Shown here piece after piece: positions 33,157-41,487 of a stretch of DNA of 64,000 nt. How positions within the stretch are numbered: the stretch's first letter is position 1; every line of letters starts with the position of its first letter. The notes below the pieces were generated by a model. The model made no database searches. It was not told where the DNA came from and saw only the letters and a program-made list of their open reading frames with translations. The DNA lies in assembly GCF_003289945.1 (NCBI RefSeq), contig NZ_QMBP01000001.1, positions 62,001 through 126,000 of the forward strand, given 5' to 3'. Both the position numbers and the translations under genes were made by a program. Source of the stretch: Mesorhizobium hawassense. GTDB taxonomy: Bacteria; Pseudomonadota; Alphaproteobacteria; Rhizobiales; Rhizobiaceae.

Positions 33157-34224
33157 ATGAACTCGATCAAGTCGACGGCGCTGGAACCAACCCGTTCGGA
33201 ACTCTCCGGATTGAGCCCTGCCCAGAAGGCGGCGCGCTATCTGCCGGTCTACGGCCTGCCGATCCTGATGCTGCTCCTGATCCTGCTGTTCTCGCTGCTC
33301 CTCCCGCGGACGTTTCCGACGCTGCTCAACCTGCGCTCGATCGTCTCCGACAAGGCGATCATCGCCATCCTGTCGCTGGCCGCCATGATCCCGATGGCCG
33401 CGGGCCGCATCGACCTCACCGTCGGCTACGGCATCGTGCTGTGGCACATCCTGGCGATCAGCCTGCAGACTGCCTTAGGCATTCCCTGGCCGATCGCGGT
33501 GCTGATCGTCATCGCGCTCGGCGTGCTGACCGGCTTCATCAACGGTCTGCTGGTCGAGGTGGCGCGCATCGATTCCTTCATTGCCACGCTCGGCACCGGC
33601 ACCGTGCTCTACGCTTTGGCCATGTGGTACACGGGCGGTCGCCAGGTCGTCGGCGTGCTGCCCGACGGATTCCTCTCGCTCAACGGCACGATGCTGTTCG
33701 GCCTGCCGATCACCGGCTACTACGTGGTTGTCCTGGCGCTAGCGATGTGGCTGGTGCTCGAATATTTGCCGATCGGCCGCTACCTCTACGCCATCGGCGC
33801 CAATCCGAAGGCGGCGGCGCTCAATGGCATTCCGGTGCAGAAATTCGTCATGGGCGCCTTCGTCGCCTCCGGCGCGCTGACCGCGCTCGGCGGCGTGCTG
33901 CTCGCCTCCAAACTTCGGATCGGCCAGGCCAGCGTCGGCCTCGAATACCTCCTGCCGGCGCTGGTTGGCGCCTTCCTCGGATCGACCACGATAAAACCCG
34001 GCCGCGTCAACGTCTGGGGCACCATCGTCGGCGTCGTCATCCTCGCCGTCGGCATCTCCGGCATTCAGCAGTTCGGCGGCTCGTTCTGGGTCGAGCCGCT
34101 GTTCAACGGCGTCACCCTGCTCGTGGCCATCGGCATTGCCGGCTACGCGCAACGCCGCCGCGGCGCGGTTGTGCCGCCTCCACCGCTTGCCAGCCAACCA
34201 ACAAAGACAAACGACAATGCTTAA
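33157..34224 (+). CDS. Sugar ABC transporter permease (RbsC-like)
   Basis: A 355-residue inner-membrane permease of the RbsC/MglC family with about eight to ten membrane helices. The central loop carries the conserved segments IDSFIATLGTGTVLYALAMW and YAIGANPKAAALNGIPV, which contact the ATPase. The ATG at 33157 is preceded by a GGGAGAAG ribosome site at the end of the palindromic element. It is followed by the binding-protein gene after 13 bp. Confidence 0.92.
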   Translation: MNSIKSTALEPTRSELSGLSPAQKAARYLPVYGLPILMLLLILLFSLLLPRTFPTLLNLRSIVSDKAIIAILSLAAMIPMAAGRIDLTVGYGIVLWHILAISLQTALGIPWPIAVLIVIALGVLTGFINGLLVEVARIDSFIATLGTGTVLYALAMWYTGGRQVVGVLPDGFLSLNGTMLFGLPITGYYVVVLALAMWLVLEYLPIGRYLYAIGANPKAAALNGIPVQKFVMGAFVASGALTALGGVLLASKLRIGQASVGLEYLLPALVGAFLGSTTIKPGRVNVWGTIVGVVILAVGISGIQQFGGSFWVEPLFNGVTLLVAIGIAGYAQRRRGAVVPPPPLASQPTKTNDNA

Positions 34225-34237
34225 TGGGAGAAGAAAC

Positions 34238-35335
34238 ATGCATCGCAGAACAGTCCTTCAGCTCGGCGTCGCCTGCCTGGCGCTCGGCATCGCCTCGCCG
34301 ACGCTTGCCGACCCAATGGCCGACGCCAAGGCGGTCGTCGACAAATATGCCAGCAAGGTCGAGAAATGGGACGGGCCGACGACCGGACCGAAGGGCGCCG
34401 CCGGCAAGACCATCGTCGTGCTGGGCGCCGACATGAAGAATGGGGGCATTCTGGGCGTCACCAAGGGCGTCGAGGAAGCCGCGGCGGCACTAGGCTGGAC
34501 GGTCAAGACGCTTGATGGCGCCGGCTCCATTGGCGGCCGCACGGCGGCTTTCGGCCAGGCGCTGGCGCTCAATCCCGACGGCATCATCATCAACGGCTTC
34601 GACGCCGTCGAGCAGAAGCCGGCGATGGAGCAGGCCAAGGCGGCCAAGATCCCGATGGCCGCCTGGCATGCCGCGCCCACGGTCGGCCCGATCGACGATC
34701 TCGGCATCATCGCCAACGTCTCGACCGATCCGATGGAAGTGTCCAAGGCGGCGGCCGACTGGGCCTTCGTCGACGCCAAGGGCAAGCCCGGCGTCATCAT
34801 CTTCACCGATTCCACCTACCAGATCGCCATCGCCAAGGCCGACCGGATGAAGAAGGAGATCGAGGATCTCGGCGGCAAGGTGCTCGAATATGTCGACACG
34901 CCGATCGCCGAGACCTCGCAGCGCATGCCGCAACTCACCACCTCGCTGCTGCAGAAATACGGTGACGCCTGGACGCATTCGCTGGCCATCAACGATCTCT
35001 ACTTCGACTTCATGGGCCCGTCGCTGGCGGCGGCCGGCAAATCCGGCACCGACGCGCCGATCAACGTGGCGGCGGGCGATGGTTCGGAATCCGCCTACCA
35101 GCGCATCCGCTCCGGCCAGTTCCAGAAGGTGACGGTGGCCGAACCGCTGAACCTGCAGGGCTGGCAGCTGGTCGACGAGCTCAACCGCGCCATGGCCGGC
35201 GAGAAATGGTCGGGCTACATCTCGCCGCTGCATGTGGTGACGTCGGACAATGTCGAGTTCGACGGCGGCCCGGACAATCGCTTCGATCCCGGCAACGGCT
35301 ATCGCGACGAGTACAAGAAGATCTGGGGCAAGTAA
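34238..35335 (+). CDS. Sugar ABC transporter substrate-binding protein
   Basis: A 365-residue periplasmic binding protein of the ribose/galactose type. The start at 34238 follows GGGAGAAGAAAC and gives a signal peptide (TVLQLGVACLALGIASPTLA). Two alpha/beta lobes are recognisable from TIVVLGADMKNGGILGV and from DGIIINGF. It is the last gene of the three-gene importer. The ligand is inferred to be an aldonate or lactone from the surrounding catabolic genes. The upstream extension of the frame to 34136 overlaps the permease gene and is discarded. Confidence 0.92.
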   Translation: MHRRTVLQLGVACLALGIASPTLADPMADAKAVVDKYASKVEKWDGPTTGPKGAAGKTIVVLGADMKNGGILGVTKGVEEAAAALGWTVKTLDGAGSIGGRTAAFGQALALNPDGIIINGFDAVEQKPAMEQAKAAKIPMAAWHAAPTVGPIDDLGIIANVSTDPMEVSKAAADWAFVDAKGKPGVIIFTDSTYQIAIAKADRMKKEIEDLGGKVLEYVDTPIAETSQRMPQLTTSLLQKYGDAWTHSLAINDLYFDFMGPSLAAAGKSGTDAPINVAAGDGSESAYQRIRSGQFQKVTVAEPLNLQGWQLVDELNRAMAGEKWSGYISPLHVVTSDNVEFDGGPDNRFDPGNGYRDEYKKIWGK

Positions 35336-35367
35336 GAAATCTCAGGCAACGGCTTGCCGCATAGGAA

Positions 35368-35392
35368 CGGCCGGCGATCATCCCGCCGGCCG
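35368..35392. terminator. Hairpin between convergent genes
   Basis: CGGCCGGCG pairs perfectly with CGCCGGCCG around a seven-base loop, between the binding-protein stop and the LacI gene stop. There is no T-run. It is probably a bidirectional barrier. Confidence 0.55.
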
Positions 35393-35412
35393 CTCTCATC
35401 TCTCGGAAATAA

Positions 35413-36438
35413 TCAGGTCGTGTGGCGCACGATTACCCTCGGCGTCATGCCGACCACCACCCGGTCCTCCGGCGCGTGGCGCCCGTTGAGGAGGTCGAGC
35501 ACCAGTTCGGCGACGCGGATGCCGATCTCATGCGCGCCGACATCGATCGTGGTGATCGGCGGCACCGACTGCTCGGCTAGATCATAGGCGCCGAAGCCGG
35601 CGATCGCGACGTCGTCGGGAACACGGATGCCGCGCCGCACGCATTCCATCAGCGCGCCGAAGGCGGAAAGGTCCGACACGCACATCACCGCCTCCGTGTC
35701 CGGCCAGCGCGAGATCATCTCGACCATGGCGGCGGCGCCCTCGCGCATCGAGATCGGCGGCACGCCGGAGGCGATGACGCGCGAAGCGTCGAGGCCGCGG
35801 TCCTGCAACGCGGCGATGAAACCGCGCCGGCGGTCGAGGCCGCGCGTGTCGCGCGACGTGTCGCCGCCAATGAAGCCCAACTTCGAATAGCCGCGCGCGA
35901 CGAAATGGTCGACCATCAGCCGCCCGGCTTCGGCGTTGGAGAAGCCGACGACGTGACCGATCGGATCGCTGGGCAAATCCCAGGTCTCCACCACCGGCAC
36001 GCCGGCATTGGCGAGCATCTTGCGGCAGCGCGGCGTGTGCCGGCCACCGGTGACGATGATCGCCTCCGGCCGCCGCTGCAGCAATTGCCCGACCAGGCGC
36101 TCCTCCTCCTCGACATTGTAGTCGGTGAAGCCGAGCAGGATCTCCAGCCCGCTGTCGCGCAGGCCCTCGGTCATGCCGCGCACGGTGTCGGCGAAATTGG
36201 CGTTGTTGATAGAGGGGATGGTCGCAGCCACGAAGCCGGAGCGGCGCGAGGACAGGTTGGCGGCGATGCTGTCGAAGACATAGCCGAGCTCTTCAGCCGC
36301 CTTTAGGATACGGTCGCGCGTGTCGGCGCTGACCGACGTATCACGCTTGAAGGCGCGCGACACGGTCATCGTCGAGACGTTGGCGCGATGCGCGACATCG
36401 GCCATGGTCGGGCGTTTTGGCGAAGGCTGCATGGCCAT
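35413..36438 (-). CDS. LacI-family repressor of the sugar-acid locus (GntR/IdnR-like)
   Basis: A 341-residue LacI-family regulator. The N-terminal HTH and hinge (TMADVAHRANVSTMTVSRAF ... YVFDSIAANLSSRRSGFVA) are standard and the periplasmic-binding-protein-like effector domain is complete. It resembles GntR-type repressors that sense gluconate or a related acid. A version of the 16-bp palindrome overlaps its own promoter at 36439-36454, so it should autoregulate. The same palindrome precedes the transporter and dehydrogenase genes, marking it as the local repressor. Confidence 0.9.
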   Translation of the reverse strand: MAMQPSPKRPTMADVAHRANVSTMTVSRAFKRDTSVSADTRDRILKAAEELGYVFDSIAANLSSRRSGFVAATIPSINNANFADTVRGMTEGLRDSGLEILLGFTDYNVEEEERLVGQLLQRRPEAIIVTGGRHTPRCRKMLANAGVPVVETWDLPSDPIGHVVGFSNAEAGRLMVDHFVARGYSKLGFIGGDTSRDTRGLDRRRGFIAALQDRGLDASRVIASGVPPISMREGAAAMVEMISRWPDTEAVMCVSDLSAFGALMECVRRGIRVPDDVAIAGFGAYDLAEQSVPPITTIDVGAHEIGIRVAELVLDLLNGRHAPEDRVVVGMTPRVIVRHTT

Positions 36439-36454
36439 ACGTTATCGATATCAC
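36439..36454. promoter_or_regulatory. LacI-type operator, site 2
   Basis: ACGTTATCGATATCAC lies directly before the repressor start codon. The central GTTATCGATA is identical to site 3 and the outer bases are weaker, suiting moderate autoregulation. Confidence 0.6.
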
Positions 36455-36480
36455 AGCGGAATGCAACGCGCCGTTGCAGC

Positions 36481-37515
36481 TCACGCGAAAGCGATCTGGA
36501 CCTTCATCGCCCGGCTGCGGTCGTTGGCGAGCTCGAAGCCGGAAAGCGCTTCGTCCAATGCCACCGTATGGGTGATCAGCGGCTTCACGTCGATCAGCCC
36601 CTTGCGCATCAATTCGACGCCGACGGCGAATTCCGGATGGAAGCGGAACGAGCCGTTGATCGACAACTCCTTGGCGGTGACCGCCGACATCGGCAGCGCC
36701 ATTTCGGCGCCGCCGAGGCCGAGCTGGACGATCGTGCCGCGCGGCCGCACCGCCGCGATGCCCTGCGCCAGCGCTGCTGCGGCGCCCGAGCACTCATAGA
36801 GGACATCGAACGTCCCCTTGTCGGCGAGATAGGGCGCCAGCCCTTCCGGATCGGTGCGGGTGTTGATCGCCTTGTCGGCGCCGGCCAGCTTCGCCATCGC
36901 GAGCGTAAAATCGGTGATGTCGACAGCGACGATCTCGGCGGCCCCGGCGCGGCGCGCGCTCAGGATCGACAACAGGCCGATCGGTCCGCAGCCGGTGACC
37001 AGCACGCGCTTGCCCAGCATCTCGCCTGCCCTGCGCGTGGCGTGGAGGCAGACGGCCAGCGGTTCGGCCATCGCCGCCTCGCCGGCGCTCAGACCATCGG
37101 CCGGGACGCATTGCGGCGCATCCGCCACCAGCATTTCGCGGAACGCACCCTGGATGTGCGGGAACGGCATGGCGCTACCATAGAAGCGCATGTTGAGGCA
37201 CTGGTTGTGCATGCCTTCGCGGCAATAGCGGCAGCTGTAGCAGGGCCGTGATGGCGAGACGGCGACCAGTTGGCCGGGCTGCAACCCGCTGACACCCGAG
37301 CCGATCATTTCGATCACGCCCGAGACCTCATGGCCGAGGATCATCGGCTCCTTCAGACGCACCGTTCCGAAGCCGCCGTGATTGTAGTAGTGCAGGTCGC
37401 TGCCGCAGATGCCCCCGGAGGCAAGACGCAGCAGCACCTGGCCCGGTCCCGGTTCTTCGACCGGACGGTCCTCGATGCGCAGGTCCTTGGCGGCGTGGAT
37501 GACGATGGATTTCAT
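36481..37515 (-). CDS. idnD: L-idonate 5-dehydrogenase (zinc alcohol dehydrogenase family)
   Basis: A 344-residue medium-chain dehydrogenase. Catalytic zinc ligands lie in GGICGSDLHYY and ILGHEVSG. The structural zinc Cys cluster is in CYSCRYCREGMHNQC. The NAD-binding GCGPIGLL is typical. It oxidises L-idonate to 5-keto-D-gluconate; the alternative is another sugar-acid or polyol dehydrogenase of the family. It reads toward the LacI gene on the same strand and lies 52 bp after the hydroxyacid dehydrogenase gene. Confidence 0.85.
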   Translation of the reverse strand: MKSIVIHAAKDLRIEDRPVEEPGPGQVLLRLASGGICGSDLHYYNHGGFGTVRLKEPMILGHEVSGVIEMIGSGVSGLQPGQLVAVSPSRPCYSCRYCREGMHNQCLNMRFYGSAMPFPHIQGAFREMLVADAPQCVPADGLSAGEAAMAEPLAVCLHATRRAGEMLGKRVLVTGCGPIGLLSILSARRAGAAEIVAVDITDFTLAMAKLAGADKAINTRTDPEGLAPYLADKGTFDVLYECSGAAAALAQGIAAVRPRGTIVQLGLGGAEMALPMSAVTAKELSINGSFRFHPEFAVGVELMRKGLIDVKPLITHTVALDEALSGFELANDRSRAMKVQIAFA

Positions 37516-37567
37516 GGTGAGCGGGCTCCTCGGTCAGTTCCAGGAAAGGCGCATGACGGTTCTGCGC

Positions 37568-38515
37568 CTAGAGCACCGGCGTCAGCAGCGGCTGGCCGGC
37601 GAAATGGGCGGCAAGGTTGTCGCGCACCAGCTTGCCCATCGCCTTGCGCGTCTCGACGGTGCCCGACGCATGGTGCGGCTGCAACAGCACGTTGTCGAGC
37701 GCCAGGAAGCGCTGATTAAACTTCGGCTCGCCTTCGAAGACGTCGAGCGCGGCGGAGCCGAGCGTCTTCTTCTCCAGCGCGTCGAGCAGCGCGTCCTCGT
37801 CGATGTTGGAGGCGCGCGAAATGTTGATCAGCATGCCCTCCTCGCCGAGCGCGGCGATCACCTCGGCGTCGACGATGTGGCGCGTCACGGCCGACGCGGC
37901 CAGCGTCACGAACAGGAAATCGGAGCGCCTGGCGAGTTCCACCGGATCGGCGACGAACGCCCAGTCCGAAGCAAACTCCTTCGGCGCGACATCGCTGTAG
38001 GCGATGTCCATGCTGAAGCCGGCAAGGCGCTTGGCTACCTCATAGCCGATACGGCCGAGGCCGAGCACGCCGGCGCGCCTGCCCCAGACGCGGCGCTTGA
38101 GCGGATAGAAGCCCTTGGCTGCCCAGCTGCCGTCGCGCACCCAGCGCTCGGCGCCGATCATGCCGCGCGACAGGCACAGCATCATGGCGATGCCGAGATC
38201 GGCGACGTCGTTGGTGAGCACATCCGGCGTGTTGGTGACGCGCACGCCGCGCTCCCGGCACGCCGCGAGATCTACGGCGTCGAAACCGACGCCGTAGACG
38301 GAGACGACTTCGAGCGCCGGACAGGCCTCGATCATGGCGCGGTTGGCGCCCAGCTCGCCGCGCGTGGCGATGCCGCGCACCTGTGGGCCGACCTGGGCGA
38401 GGAAAGCCGGCTTGTCGTCCACGGCGAAATAGCGATGCACCGTGAAGGCTTCGTTGAGCGGCTCCTCGTCCCATGCAGGATAGGGTCCAACCTGAAGGAT
38501 ATGAGGCCGATGCAT
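37568..38515 (-). CDS. D-isomer 2-hydroxyacid dehydrogenase (2-ketogluconate/hydroxypyruvate reductase-like)
   Basis: A 315-residue NAD(P)-dependent reductase. The cofactor motif is VLGLGRIGYEVAKRL. The catalytic Arg is in NISRASNIDEDAL and the catalytic His in LLQPHHASG. Start 38515 (MHRPHILQVGPYP) is preferred over a frame from 38584 that would overlap the operator. In this context it could interconvert 2-ketogluconate and gluconate, as GhrB-like enzymes do. It is divergent from the gluconate 5-dehydrogenase gene, with operator site 3 between them. Confidence 0.85.
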   Translation of the reverse strand: MHRPHILQVGPYPAWDEEPLNEAFTVHRYFAVDDKPAFLAQVGPQVRGIATRGELGANRAMIEACPALEVVSVYGVGFDAVDLAACRERGVRVTNTPDVLTNDVADLGIAMMLCLSRGMIGAERWVRDGSWAAKGFYPLKRRVWGRRAGVLGLGRIGYEVAKRLAGFSMDIAYSDVAPKEFASDWAFVADPVELARRSDFLFVTLAASAVTRHIVDAEVIAALGEEGMLINISRASNIDEDALLDALEKKTLGSAALDVFEGEPKFNQRFLALDNVLLQPHHASGTVETRKAMGKLVRDNLAAHFAGQPLLTPVL

Positions 38516-38529
38516 CGATGTTGCTCCAC

Positions 38530-38563
38530 TTGACTTGACATTGAATGTTATCGATAACATAAA
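38530..38563. promoter_or_regulatory. LacI-type operator, site 3 (perfect palindrome) in a divergent promoter
   Basis: ATGTTATCGATAACAT (38545-38560) is a perfect 16-bp palindrome between divergent genes. TTGACT and TTGACA -35-like elements (38530, 38535) lead into it, and a possible -10 (CATAAA, 38558) overlaps its right end. It is the best of three copies. Confidence 0.8.
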
Positions 38564-38592
38564 GCGCATAGCGGCGAGAGGCAATCGGGAAA

Positions 38593-39348
38593 ATGGCGTT
38601 AACCTTGTTCGATCTCACCGGGCGCACGGCGCTCGTCACCGGCTCTTCCCAAGGCATCGGGTTCGCGCTGGCCCAAGGCCTGGCCGAAGCAGGCGCCAGG
38701 GTGGTGCTCAACGGCCGCGACGAGGCAAAACTCACGGCGGCGGCCATGGAAATTCCAGGCGCGGCGACGCTTGCTTTCGACGCGACTGACCATGACAAAG
38801 TCCGGGCCGCCATCGACGCTTTCGAGCAGGCCGGCACCCCGATCGACATCCTCGTCAACAATGCCGGCATGCAGTTCCGCACCCCGCTGGAGGATTTTCC
38901 CGCCGACGCGTTCGAACGCCTGCTGCAGACCAATGTCGCCAGCGTCTTCCATGTCGGCCAGGCCGTGGCGCGGCACATGATCCGGCGCGGCCGCGGCAAG
39001 ATCATCAACATCGCCAGCGTGCAGACGGCGCTCGCCCGCCCGGGTATCGCGCCCTACACGGCGACGAAAGGCGCGGTCGGCAATCTTACCAAGGGCATGG
39101 CGACCGACTGGGCCAAGCATGGCCTGCAATGCAACGCGATCGCGCCCGGCTATTTCGACACGCCGCTCAACGCCGCCCTCGTCGCCGACCCGGCCTTCAG
39201 CGCCTGGCTCGAAAAACGCACGCCGGCCGGCCGTTGGGGCAAGGTCGAGGAACTGGTCGGCGCCTGCGTCTTCCTGGCCTCCGACGCATCATCCTTTGTT
39301 AACGGACACATTCTCTATGTCGATGGCGGCATCACGGCTTCTATCTGA
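38593..39348 (+). CDS. idnO: Gluconate 5-dehydrogenase (SDR)
   Basis: A 251-residue classical short-chain dehydrogenase that reduces 5-keto-D-gluconate to D-gluconate. Motifs are TGSSQGIG, NNAG, an active-site Ser in NIASVQTA and YTATK. The sequence style (MALTLFDLTGRTALVTGSS) is that of IdnO/Gno proteins. It takes the product of the idonate dehydrogenase encoded on the opposite strand, and its own product goes to the gluconokinase encoded next. It is the first gene of the rightward operon behind operator site 3. Confidence 0.9.
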   Translation: MALTLFDLTGRTALVTGSSQGIGFALAQGLAEAGARVVLNGRDEAKLTAAAMEIPGAATLAFDATDHDKVRAAIDAFEQAGTPIDILVNNAGMQFRTPLEDFPADAFERLLQTNVASVFHVGQAVARHMIRRGRGKIINIASVQTALARPGIAPYTATKGAVGNLTKGMATDWAKHGLQCNAIAPGYFDTPLNAALVADPAFSAWLEKRTPAGRWGKVEELVGACVFLASDASSFVNGHILYVDGGITASI

Positions 39349-39853
39349 CCCGCCGCCGCGCATGGTCGTCATGGGCGTTACCGGTTCGGGCAAGACGACG
39401 GTCGGCGAGGCGCTGGCCGATGCGATCGGCGCGACCTATGTCGATGGCGACAGGCTGCATCCCGAGGCCAACATCGCCAAGATGAGCGCCGGCATTTCGC
39501 TCGACGACGACGACCGCTGGCCATGGCTGGCGAAAGTGGGCGAAACGCTACGCCAGCAACCGGCGCCGGTCATCGTCGGCTGCTCGGCGCTGAAGCGCGC
39601 CTATCGCGATTTCATCATCGAACAGGCCGGCGCGCCGGTGTTGTTCATCTATCTCGACGGTTCGCGCGACCTGGTCTCGACGCGCATGCACGAACGCACC
39701 GGGCATTTCATGCCGACCAGCCTGCTCGACAGCCAGTTCGCAACGCTGGAAGTGCCGGGCAAGGACGAGAATGCAATCGCGGTGCCGATCAACGCACCGC
39801 TCGACAGGATCGTCGCGGACATAACAGCCAAACTCGGGGAGCGAGCGTCATGA
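39323..39853 (+). CDS. gntK: Gluconokinase
   Basis: A 176-residue P-loop kinase phosphorylating gluconate to 6-phosphogluconate. It has Walker A in MGVTGSGKTTVG, the substrate segment DGDRLHPEANIAKMSAGISL, CSALKRAYRD and RTGHFMP, all diagnostic of GntK. ATG 39323 overlaps the end of idnO by 26 bp; ATG 39362, 14 bp after the idnO stop, is a shorter alternative that still keeps the P-loop. The next gene overlaps its stop (ATGA). Confidence 0.92.
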   Translation: MAASRLLSDPPPRMVVMGVTGSGKTTVGEALADAIGATYVDGDRLHPEANIAKMSAGISLDDDDRWPWLAKVGETLRQQPAPVIVGCSALKRAYRDFIIEQAGAPVLFIYLDGSRDLVSTRMHERTGHFMPTSLLDSQFATLEVPGKDENAIAVPINAPLDRIVADITAKLGERAS

Positions 39854-40737
39854 ACAACAGCATCGCACTGATCGGCGCCGGCGCCATGGGTGGAGCGATC
39901 GGTGAACGCCTCCTCGCCACAGGCAATCGCCTCGCCGTGTTCGACCTCGACAAGGCCAAGGTCGAGGCCCTGGTCGCCAAGGGCGCGATCGCCATGGCGA
40001 CCGCTGCCGAAGCAGCCGGCGCGGCCGATTACGTGATCCTCAGCCTCAATTCCGCAGCGATCGTACGCCGGGCCGTGTTCGGTGAGGATGGCGTGGCTTC
40101 CGGGGCCAAGCCAGGCACGCTGATCATCGACATGTCGTCGATCGACCCCGAGGCGACGCGCCAGCTCGCGGCCGATGCCAGCGAGAAGGGCCTGCGCTGG
40201 GTCGACAGCCCACTCTCCGGCGGCGCGCCGAAGGCGCTGATCGGTGAACTGACGCTGATGGCCGGCGGCGAAGCCGAGGATGTCGCCGACGCGCATAAGG
40301 TGCTGAGCGACGTCGCCAGCAATTACACCCATATGGGACCGGCTGGTGCTGGCCAGACGACCAAGCTGATCAACCAGGTGCTGTGCGCCCTGAATTTCAT
40401 GGCGGTGGCGGAAGCGACGCGGCTGGCGCTCGACGCCGGCGTCGACGCGCTCAAGATCCCGCTGGCGCTGAAGGGCGGCCGCGCCGACAGCGCCATCCTG
40501 CAGGAATATTTGCCGCGCTTCGCCACCCGCGACTACCGGCGCACCGGCCGGATTGACAACATGGTGAAGGACCTCAACGCCGCGCAGGACCTGGCGCGGC
40601 GCACGCACACCGCGATGCCGCTGACGGCGCTCTGCGCCGAGGTGCATCGCCTGCTGACGGCCGCCGGGCTGGGCGGCGAGGACCAAGCCGCACTGATGGA
40701 ATTTTTCCGCCGCAAGGACGAGGAGCCTGGGATATGA
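39850..40737 (+). CDS. Beta-hydroxyacid dehydrogenase (HIBADH/GlxR family)
   Basis: A 295-residue NAD(P)-dependent enzyme of the 3-hydroxyisobutyrate/tartronate-semialdehyde family. It has GAGAMGGAIGERL at the N-terminus, DSPLSGGAPKAL (substrate loop) and the catalytic Lys in GAGQTTKLINQ. The ATG overlaps the gntK stop, so it is co-translated. Its substrate is not evident; a sugar-acid-derived hydroxyacid is likely. It is followed by a Dabb-type gene with another ATGA overlap. Confidence 0.85.
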   Translation: MNNSIALIGAGAMGGAIGERLLATGNRLAVFDLDKAKVEALVAKGAIAMATAAEAAGAADYVILSLNSAAIVRRAVFGEDGVASGAKPGTLIIDMSSIDPEATRQLAADASEKGLRWVDSPLSGGAPKALIGELTLMAGGEAEDVADAHKVLSDVASNYTHMGPAGAGQTTKLINQVLCALNFMAVAEATRLALDAGVDALKIPLALKGGRADSAILQEYLPRFATRDYRRTGRIDNMVKDLNAAQDLARRTHTAMPLTALCAEVHRLLTAAGLGGEDQAALMEFFRRKDEEPGI

Positions 40738-41075
40738 TCACACGCTACGCATTGTTTGAAGGCAAGGTGAAGGAAGGCCGGACGGAAGCTTTCCGCGAGG
40801 ACGTCATCAGGACGGTGCTGCCGACCTGGAAGGCGTTTCCCGGCGCGCTCGACGTGCGTGTCTCTTTTGCCGAGGAGCGCGACGACGGCGCGCCTGAATT
40901 CCCGCTGATCCTGGCCATCAACTACGCGGACATGGCCGCGGTCGAAGCCGCGCTCGCAAGCCCGGCGCGTGCCAAATCGCGGGCCGCGACCGAAGCGGTA
41001 TTGGCCAAGTATTTCGAGGGCCGGATCCACCACCACGTCACCATCGCAAACGAGTTCCCGCTAGCCGGAGATTAA
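40734..41075 (+). CDS. Dabb/EthD-like dimeric alpha-beta barrel protein
   Basis: A 113-residue protein with a ferredoxin-like fold pattern (ALFEGKVKEGRTEAFREDV ... DVRVSFAEERDDG ... LILAINYADMAAVEAALASP) and a His-rich end (HHHVTIANEF). Related stress-responsive barrels are small enzymes or ligand-binding proteins. Its ATG overlaps the preceding stop, so it is the last gene of the idnO-gntK operon. A role as a mutarotase or lactone-handling helper is conceivable but unproven. Confidence 0.7.
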   Translation: MITRYALFEGKVKEGRTEAFREDVIRTVLPTWKAFPGALDVRVSFAEERDDGAPEFPLILAINYADMAAVEAALASPARAKSRAATEAVLAKYFEGRIHHHVTIANEFPLAGD

Positions 41076-41145
41076 CCGTTGTGATCTCCTGCGCGAGATG
41101 ATCGGCTTTGCCGTCGAGCGGTGCCAAGCCCGCAACCGGGTCGCT

Positions 41146-41445
41146 TCAGGTGCCGATGTCGGCGACGACGGTTCCCGAGACGGGATCAGTCAAACCGAGG
41201 TCGCCGCCGAGATCCTCGAGCATGTCGCGCATCGTATCGAGGAGCCCAATCATCTGCGGCCGTGCCGCGGCCAGGCTGTCCATGTCGATCCATTCACCGA
41301 CGACGCAGAAGGAGCGGTCGCCGGTCTTTATCAAAGCGGCCTTGCGGAAGCCCCTGACGTCGAGGCTCGCCTTCTTGTGCGCATCGATGAATGCCTGTTC
41401 CTTACCGGGCTTGGTGCGGAACCGAACGACGTTGTAGGCAGTCAA
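41146..41445 (-). CDS. Antibiotic-biosynthesis-monooxygenase-like small protein
   Basis: A 99-residue alpha-beta barrel protein (TAYNVVRFRTKPGKEQAFID, DRSFCVVGEWIDMDSL, LEDLGGDLGLTDPVSG). GGAGGAAGG lies five bases before TTG 41445, which I take as start; a TTG at 41457 is also in frame. It lies 42 bp behind the methyltransferase gene on the same strand and is probably co-transcribed. Substrate unknown. Proteins of this family act as small oxygenases or as sensors of reactive compounds. Confidence 0.65.
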   Translation of the reverse strand: MTAYNVVRFRTKPGKEQAFIDAHKKASLDVRGFRKAALIKTGDRSFCVVGEWIDMDSLAAARPQMIGLLDTMRDMLEDLGGDLGLTDPVSGTVVADIGT

Positions 41446-41487
41446 ACCTTCCTCCAATCGATTGCGGATATCGTTGCTTGATCAACC

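Noticed and set aside
38545..38560. Perfect palindrome as an attachment site or terminator
   Set aside because: It lies between divergent starts, has promoter elements, recurs at two other control points and has no T-run, so an operator is the better reading.
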